Assembly: GCF_000423365.1 (NCBI RefSeq)
Contig: NZ_AUHV01000003.1
Coordinates: 496,001-560,000, forward strand
Direction of reading: 5' to 3'
From: Maritalea myrionectae DSM 19524
Lineage (GTDB): Bacteria; Pseudomonadota; Alphaproteobacteria; Rhizobiales; Devosiaceae
Length of the DNA stretch: 64,000 nucleotides
Position numbers and translations under genes: made by a program. The notes under the pieces were generated by a model that made no database searches, was not told the origin of the DNA, and was given only the letters and a program-made list of their open reading frames with translations. Below, one piece after another: positions 58,864-64,000 of this stretch; position 1 is the first letter of the stretch, and each line of letters opens with the position of its first letter.

Positions 58864-60441
58864 TTAGTTCTTGGTCACATTCTGCAGGTGAAGCAAGAAG
58901 GATGGTTCGAGATCGAAATTCTCCACCCGGTCGTTGGTCACTGCATTTTGCTTCCAGTTGGCCACAAACACCCATGGCGCGTCTTCTTGAACGATAACCT
59001 GCATTTCACGATACAGTTCAGCACGTTCCTCTTGGCTTGTAGATGTGCGGGCTTTTTCAAGCAGCTCATCCACTTTTTCATTGGAATAATAGCCAGAGTT
59101 GAAGCCACCATTTTCGGGCCATGCGTCTGTGCGCAGGGCAAGATAAGGCAAGGTGTCTGGATCGTTGGTCATCCACGCCATCTCAGCCATATCAGCTTTG
59201 CCTTCAAGGCCAGGGTTCACTTCACCCAAGAAGGTGTTCCACTCATAAGTCTCGATTTTCACATCAAGCCCCACAGCAGCCAAATCCGCCTGAATGGCCG
59301 TGCCCATGGCAACCGGATCAAGCATGCCAGATCCGCCTTCGGTGACATAGAAGGTCAACTCAGCACCTTCCGCACCCGCTTCGGCCAACAATTCTTTGGC
59401 TTTTTCCGGATCATAAGGATATGGGTCCAGCTCTTCATTATATGCCCACGCAAACGCAGGTGGTGTTGGGCCAGCAGCAACTGCGGCTGTACCTTCCAGC
59501 ACATCATTCACAAGTGCTTCTTTGTTGATGGCATAGTTGGCGGCCTGACGCACAAGCTTGTTGGCAAATGGGCCTTCTTTGGCGTTCAAAATCAGGAACC
59601 AAACGTGCGGACCAGCTTGCTCAACAATGGTGAAATCATCACCTTGGAATTGAGACAATGCGGTTGGCGGTACTTCCACCATCATGTCGATACCACCAGC
59701 GAGCATTTCAGCCACGCGGGTATTGGCATCTGTAATCGGGCGGAACACAACGGCTTGCACACCGGCTGGCTCACCCCAATAATCGGCATACCGATCTACA
59801 ACAACACGCTCATTTGATGCCCATTCAACAAATTTGAATGGCCCTGTGCCTGTTGGGTGACGACCAATATCCTCACCATGCTCTTTCACCGCAGCGGGTG
59901 ACACCAACAAACCTGTTGGGTAAGCAAGGTTCGACATAAATGGCGCATATGGCGCGTTCAACTTGAACTTCACTGTCAAATCATCAACCGCCATCGTTTC
60001 TTCAACAGCAGAGAAGAAGAAGGCCAGCGGGAATGGACCTGTGTTGTGATAAGGGTGATCCTCATCCAACATACGGTCAAAGTTGAACTTCACCGCTTCA
60101 GCGTTCAATGGCGTCCCATCATGGAAGGTAACCCCTTCACGTAGCTTAAAGGTATATTCAGTGCCATCTTCGCTAATGTCCCAGCTTTCAGCCAAAGCCG
60201 GAGCAACTTCCAATGTGCCGGGCTTGTAGCGCACCAAGCCTTCATAAAGGTTCACCAGAATCCGAAAATCATTAACCGCGGTGACAGCCGCCGGGTCCAA
60301 TGATTTTGGTTCTGCAATTTGGCCCACCACCAGCACGTCCGCTGGCGTTTGCGCATGGGCGCTTGTGAGCGCGGGGAACATCCCCAACGCTGCGATAGAG
60401 GCCGCGACGAATGCGCGACGCGTTAATTTCAGAATTTGCAT
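58864..60441 (-). CDS. Peptide-type ABC transporter substrate-binding protein
   Basis: A 525-residue family 5 binding protein with a signal peptide (ends near TSAHAQTPAD). Typical segments: VGQIAEPKSLDPAAVTAVND, FHDGTPLNAEAVKFNFDRML, HGEDIGRHPTGTGPFKFVEW. First gene of the minus-strand operon binding protein-DppB-DppC/D-DppF-GntR. Substrate unknown; divergent genes suggest an amino-acid amide or carbamoyl compound. The 88 bases upstream carry two palindromes. Confidence 0.92.
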   Translation of the reverse strand: MQILKLTRRAFVAASIAALGMFPALTSAHAQTPADVLVVGQIAEPKSLDPAAVTAVNDFRILVNLYEGLVRYKPGTLEVAPALAESWDISEDGTEYTFKLREGVTFHDGTPLNAEAVKFNFDRMLDEDHPYHNTGPFPLAFFFSAVEETMAVDDLTVKFKLNAPYAPFMSNLAYPTGLLVSPAAVKEHGEDIGRHPTGTGPFKFVEWASNERVVVDRYADYWGEPAGVQAVVFRPITDANTRVAEMLAGGIDMMVEVPPTALSQFQGDDFTIVEQAGPHVWFLILNAKEGPFANKLVRQAANYAINKEALVNDVLEGTAAVAAGPTPPAFAWAYNEELDPYPYDPEKAKELLAEAGAEGAELTFYVTEGGSGMLDPVAMGTAIQADLAAVGLDVKIETYEWNTFLGEVNPGLEGKADMAEMAWMTNDPDTLPYLALRTDAWPENGGFNSGYYSNEKVDELLEKARTSTSQEERAELYREMQVIVQEDAPWVFVANWKQNAVTNDRVENFDLEPSFLLHLQNVTKN

Positions 60442-60468
60442 ATTGACCTCCCTTTCGGATCAAACTGT

Positions 60469-60511
60469 ATTTATCATGATAAATTGCAAGCGTCAATTTT
60501 TCATGATAAAT
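60469..60511. promoter_or_regulatory. Two palindromic operators in the divergent promoter
   Basis: A perfect 16-base palindrome ATTTATCATGATAAAT (60469-60484) and a second copy with one changed base, ATTTTTCATGATAAAT (60496-60511), centres 27 bases apart. They lie between the peptide-transporter operon and the DUF1028 gene. The GntR-family protein encoded at 54302-55066 is the natural candidate ligand. Confidence 0.65.
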
Positions 60512-60529
60512 AGAACCCAAGGAGCTATT

Positions 60530-61192
60530 ATGACATACTCAATTCTTGTGTTCGATCCAGAGACCAAGCAACTTGGCGCCGCTGCGGCCACCGGCTCACT
60601 TTGTGTGGGTGGCTGGGTGTTACGTGGGCGCGTCAATGTGGGGCTCTCCGCCAGCCAAGGCGCCGCCCCCAGCACATTCTGGCGCGACGATATTTTAGAT
60701 TTATTGCAGCAAGGAAAAGCCGTTGAAGAAGCGGTGAACACGGTAACAGGTGCCGATCAGGGCCGCGAATCGCGGCAGTTGGCAGCCCTTGATTCGAAGG
60801 GCAATGCAGCGGCCTTCACCGGCAGCAAGAACACGCAGATCGCTTTGGCCCAAAAGTTTGAAAATGGTGTCGCCTCTGGCAATCTTTTGGCGCATGAAAA
60901 TGTTATTTCCGATGCCATTGCAGGCTATCAGGAAGGCAACCGCCATATGGGCGAACGCCTGCTTAGTGCGCTCCATGCAGCGCAGGAATCCGGTGGCGAT
61001 TCCCGCGGCCTCATGTCCGCTGCGATGTTGATTATATCACCCAAGGAAGCGCCCATAGATCTGCGCATCGACTATAGCGAAAAGCCACTCACAGATCTGA
61101 GTGCGCTTTATGAGCGGGCTATGACGGGTGAATATCGCGACTGGCACCTCACCGTACCGACCTTGCAAAATAGGGAACGTGGCCTTGATTGA
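60530..61192 (+). CDS. DUF1028 family protein (Ntn-hydrolase-like)
   Basis: A 220-residue protein: MTYSILVFDPETKQLGAAAA at the start, then GRVNVGLSASQGAAPSTFW and QLAALDSKGNAAAFTG, the DUF1028 pattern. The family has an Ntn-hydrolase-like fold and often accompanies peptide transporters; its reaction is not established. AAGGAGC precedes ATG 60530; the upstream in-frame extension covers the operators and is rejected. The end overlaps the next gene. Confidence 0.88.
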   Translation: MTYSILVFDPETKQLGAAAATGSLCVGGWVLRGRVNVGLSASQGAAPSTFWRDDILDLLQQGKAVEEAVNTVTGADQGRESRQLAALDSKGNAAAFTGSKNTQIALAQKFENGVASGNLLAHENVISDAIAGYQEGNRHMGERLLSALHAAQESGGDSRGLMSAAMLIISPKEAPIDLRIDYSEKPLTDLSALYERAMTGEYRDWHLTVPTLQNRERGLD

Positions 61193-62411
61193 TTGGGGAC
61201 AATTGGCGGCTGAACGCCTTACCGAAATCGCAAAAATCTCTGAAGACGGACCCGGCGTAACCCGCCTGCCCTTCACACGCGAACATGCCGACGCATTGGC
61301 GCTGATTGAGGGCTGGATGCGCGATGCCGGGCTGGAAACACATTTGGACGCAGCAGGGACATTGGTTGGCCGAACAAGTTTTACCGGGGCCAGCCAGACG
61401 CTCTATATGGGGTCGCACCAAGATAGCGTCCGCCATGGTGGAGCCTATGACGGCATTATGGGCGTTGCTCTGCCCATTCTTGCCCTCAAAAAGCTCAGTT
61501 CCGAGGGCAAAACGCTGCCGTTCAACGTCGAAATACTTGCCTTTGCAGACGAGGAAGGCGTGCGCTTTCCCACCGCACTAATTGGTTCGCGGGCGCTTGC
61601 CGGCACCTATGACCCTGCGGTGCTTCACCTGAAAGATCGCGATGGCATCTCCATCGATAAAGCGATGCGCGCCTTCGGCCTTTCGCCAGAAAATATCCCG
61701 AAACTTAAGCGCAATAACAATCAGGCTTTGGGCTTTCTTGAAGTACATATTGAGCAGGGCCCCATGCTGCAGGATGAAGATTTGTCCCTTGGGGTGGTGA
61801 CCGCCATATGCGGCATTGAACGCCATAGCGTGACCTTTCATGGCGTGTCCGGCCACGCGGGCACCTTGCCCATGCGCAACCGACAAGACGCACTCGTGGG
61901 CGCGAGCAAGCTGATCAGCTTTGTGCATGAGCTTGCGCTGAATACTGAGCATCTGCGCGCCACGGTGGGTGCGCTCGACATTTCGCCAAATGTGGTGAAC
62001 TCCGTGCCCGATGAAGCAAGGTTGACCGTGGAAATGCGAGCGCCAGATGACGCAATTCGCGCCGAAGCCGCACAAAAAATAGAAGATCAGGCAAAAGAAA
62101 TCGCCGACAGGCATGGTCTTACAATAAGCTACGACAAGACCTACGCCCAGCCAGCACAGCAATGTGCCGACAGCCTGACCCAACCGCTTTCAAAGGCGGT
62201 AGAGGCGCAACTGGGGCGGACACTTGCCCTACCCTCCGGCGCGACGCATGACGCGTCGGCCATGGCCGATCTTGGCCCCATGGCCATGATGTTTGTGCGC
62301 TGCAAAGATGGCATCAGCCATAACCCAGAGGAATATGCGGCACCCAGCGATATGGGCGATGCAGTGCATGCCCTAGCATCTTTTATCGAGAATTTGGCGA
62401 AGACGGTTTAA
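61185..62411 (+). CDS. M20-family amidohydrolase (allantoate/N-carbamoyl-amino acid type)
   Basis: A 408-residue metal-dependent hydrolase. Zinc ligands are in LYMGSHQDSVRHGGAYDGIMG, FADEEGVRF and LEVHIEQGP; SGHAGTLPMRNRQDA and SGATHDASAMA complete the family set. Homologues release ammonia or carbamate from allantoate, ureidoglycine or N-carbamoyl amino acids. The start is unclear: TTG 61185, eight bases after AGGGA and overlapping the DUF1028 stop by eight bases, is preferred; GTG 61179 is an alternative. Confidence 0.86.
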   Translation: MIDWGQLAAERLTEIAKISEDGPGVTRLPFTREHADALALIEGWMRDAGLETHLDAAGTLVGRTSFTGASQTLYMGSHQDSVRHGGAYDGIMGVALPILALKKLSSEGKTLPFNVEILAFADEEGVRFPTALIGSRALAGTYDPAVLHLKDRDGISIDKAMRAFGLSPENIPKLKRNNNQALGFLEVHIEQGPMLQDEDLSLGVVTAICGIERHSVTFHGVSGHAGTLPMRNRQDALVGASKLISFVHELALNTEHLRATVGALDISPNVVNSVPDEARLTVEMRAPDDAIRAEAAQKIEDQAKEIADRHGLTISYDKTYAQPAQQCADSLTQPLSKAVEAQLGRTLALPSGATHDASAMADLGPMAMMFVRCKDGISHNPEEYAAPSDMGDAVHALASFIENLAKTV

Positions 62412-63434
62412 TCAACCGCCTTTAAAGCCATTCATAAAAGCGGTCAGATTGTCGCCCAGCTCATCGCACAAATAGCCACCCTCTTGTATCATCACGCACG
62501 GCAAATCCATTTGTGCAAAGCGTCGGCCAATTTCCGCAAAGCCTTGTTCGCTGACTGAAAGTCCGCCAAAGGGATCGCCCTCAAAAGCATCCAGCCCGAG
62601 CGCAACGACAATGATATCAGCGCCAAAATCCCGCACACGCTCCAGGCCCTTATCAAGCGCTTCTAAAAAGCCCTCATCGCCCGTGCCCATTTTCAACGGT
62701 AGGTTGAGGTTGGTGCCCAACCCTTCGCCTTCGCCACGTTCGTGGGCATGACCCCAGAAAAACGGATAATAACGGATCGGGTCCGCATGCACAGAAACCG
62801 TTAGTACATCTGGGTCGGCGTAGAAAATGCCTTGGGTGCCATTGCCATGATGCAAATCCACGTCAACAATTGCCGCCCGTAACCCGTTCTGTTTCAAATG
62901 CGCTGCCGCAATGGCCGAGTTATTGAAAAAGCAAAATCCGCCTGCCAGATCGGCAAAAGCATGGTGCCCTGGCGGACGGCAAAGGCCATAACTCGCCTTC
63001 GCGCCGGCCATAACATCATTGGTTGCGCTCACCGCACTTTGCGCACTCCAATAGGCCGAATGAAAAGTATGTTCAGAGATCGGACATGCGGTGTCGGCCA
63101 TATGAAACCCAGCTTGGCCAACCGCAGATTTCGGGTAACTCACCGTGCGTCGGTCCGGGTGAATGTTGGGAATGACTTCTGGCGACGCACCATCGATGCG
63201 CTGCCACCGGGTATAAATATGGCGCAAAAAGTGGATATATTCAGCACTGTGCACCCGCGCAATTGGCGCCATGCCGTGATCTTCCGTCGCGCTTTGGGTC
63301 AACCCAGCCGCATTTGCCCCATCCACCAAAGCTTGCACACGCCCGGGCTGCTCCGGATTAGGCTGTGGCGCCCCAGAGGAAAGAAAATTGACCGGGTTAT
63401 GCTGTCGCTGGGCTTCGTCAAAGAAAAACTTCAT
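62412..63434 (-). CDS. HDAC-family deacetylase (acetylpolyamine amidohydrolase-like)
   Basis: A 340-residue protein with the class II histone-deacetylase pattern: CRPPGHHAFADLAGGFCFFN, DVDLHHGNGTQGIFY, GLDAFEGDPFGGLSV and MIQEGGYLCDE. Bacterial members use zinc to remove acetyl groups from acetylpolyamines or other acylated amines. It is adjacent to the M20 gene (convergent, no gap) and shares one base with the BKACE gene upstream (TAATG), so it is in an operon with it. Confidence 0.9.
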   Translation of the reverse strand: MKFFFDEAQRQHNPVNFLSSGAPQPNPEQPGRVQALVDGANAAGLTQSATEDHGMAPIARVHSAEYIHFLRHIYTRWQRIDGASPEVIPNIHPDRRTVSYPKSAVGQAGFHMADTACPISEHTFHSAYWSAQSAVSATNDVMAGAKASYGLCRPPGHHAFADLAGGFCFFNNSAIAAAHLKQNGLRAAIVDVDLHHGNGTQGIFYADPDVLTVSVHADPIRYYPFFWGHAHERGEGEGLGTNLNLPLKMGTGDEGFLEALDKGLERVRDFGADIIVVALGLDAFEGDPFGGLSVSEQGFAEIGRRFAQMDLPCVMIQEGGYLCDELGDNLTAFMNGFKGG

Positions 63435-64000
63435 TACAAATATCGTCTCTCGATCGTTTGAGTGTCCGTATCTGGGTTTATGCCCAAAAGCTCTCGTGTT
63501 TCTGTGGGGGTCGCCACTTGCTTGCCATTGGCTTCAATCAGGGCTTTCACCTTTTCAACCTGCTGCGCGTTCGATGTCGCCAGCTCGCCTTTGGCAATAT
63601 AAAGATTATCCTCAAGCCCCACGCGCACATGACCACCAAGGGCAATCGACAAAGCAGCCATTTGCATTTGCGCCCGCCCCGCGCCGATTACCGAAAAGGT
63701 GTAATCCGCACCAAACAATTTGTCGGCTGTGTTTTTGAGGAAATAGAGCACCTCAGGCAAAGGCGGCGCACCACCAAGCACACCCAACACAAACTGCAAG
63801 AAGAACGGTGGTTTCAACACCCCTTTATTCGCCAAATGGTCAAGCATATAGAGATGAGAAATATCGTAGCATTCTAACTCAAACACAGTTGGTCGCACAT
63901 CCAGCGTGCGCACAATTTCCCCAATGTCCCGCGGTGTATTTTTAAACACCAGATCGTTTGAGTTGCGCAGAAAAGGCTCTTCCCATTCATGCTTCCAGTT
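63434..64000 (-). CDS. BKACE family (DUF849) beta-keto acid cleavage enzyme, truncated by the window edge
   Basis: The last 188 codons of a gene whose 5' part lies beyond 64000. The visible part has the BKACE signs HEWEEPFLRNSND, VFELECYDISHLYMLDHL, PPFFLQFVLGVLGG and GHVRVGLEDNLYIAKG. BKACEs use zinc and acetyl-CoA to split beta-keto acids such as 3-keto-5-aminohexanoate. Overlaps the HDAC-like gene by one base. The reading frame is open to the last base. Confidence 0.88.
   Translation of the reverse strand, partial: NWKHEWEEPFLRNSNDLVFKNTPRDIGEIVRTLDVRPTVFELECYDISHLYMLDHLANKGVLKPPFFLQFVLGVLGGAPPLPEVLYFLKNTADKLFGADYTFSVIGAGRAQMQMAALSIALGGHVRVGLEDNLYIAKGELATSNAQQVEKVKALIEANGKQVATPTETRELLGINPDTDTQTIERRYL

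Noticed and set aside
1-64000. CRISPR arrays, tRNA or rRNA genes, insertion sequences and prophage genes
   Set aside because: No regularly spaced repeats, transposase-like frames, rRNA segments or convincing cloverleaf sequences were seen by reading; a tRNA scan would be needed to exclude a tRNA fully.

Overview
The window reads as chromosomal DNA of an aerobic alphaproteobacterium of moderate GC. The strongest taxonomic pointer is the phyR / nepR-ecfG general-stress locus (27469-28618), which is confined to Alphaproteobacteria. A complete ectoine/hydroxyectoine operon and a very large share of ABC importers fit a heterotroph from a saline habitat, for example a marine member of the Hyphomicrobiales; the family-level placement is inference. 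No rRNA, tRNA, CRISPR array, insertion sequence or prophage was seen, and there is no gene-free stretch above 300 bases.

Layout. (1) 1-16043: a minus-strand operon hyuA-hyuB-XRE/cupin-SRPBCC-glyoxalase/cupin (6170 down to 295) is divergent from a plus-strand operon kynureninase-LivK/G/F/H/M-indolepyruvate ferredoxin oxidoreductase A/B. Together they look like an uptake and degradation module for an aromatic (indole- or kynurenine-type) amino compound. (2) 16048-21574: a MarR/EctR-type regulator, divergent from ectABCD-ask, the osmolyte pathway. (3) 21725-33101: a general-stress-response island. It carries sigma factor EcfG, anti-sigma NepR, response regulator PhyR, two HWE/HisKA_2-type kinases and many envelope or stress proteins (PRC-barrel, DUF883, AI-2E, Dps, DUF1328, DUF3309, CsbD, MscS). 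Nine perfect GGAAC-N16-CGTT promoters, all with the same spacer, lie in front of these genes on both strands. (4) 33103-41095: an amide/peptide operon on the minus strand: an AmiC-like sensor, an AmiR-like ANTAR antiterminator, a peptide ABC transporter and an acetamidase/formamidase. Its leader ends in a strong intrinsic terminator directly in front of the first ribosome binding site, as expected for control by antitermination. (5) 41288-48007: a GltR/GtrS-like two-component system divergent from a glucose-type ABC transporter. (6) 48051-52348: an AbrB-family membrane protein divergent from a TctD-like regulator and an unusual protein in which a sensor histidine kinase is fused in frame to a periplasmic solute-binding protein. 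(7) 52345-64000: a PuuD-like glutamine amidotransferase, a flavoprotein, and a GntR-controlled peptide ABC operon. This operon is divergent from DUF1028 and an M20 amidohydrolase, followed by an HDAC-like deacetylase and a BKACE enzyme cut by the window edge. Two copies of a TCATGATAAAT palindrome sit between the divergent transcription units.

The most interesting items are the kinase/solute-binding-protein fusion (49910-52348), the leader terminator of the ANTAR-controlled amide operon (41116-41162), the dense EcfG promoter set, and several helically phased repeat arrays in front of regulator and transporter genes (43582-43627, 49171-49206, 60469-60511).
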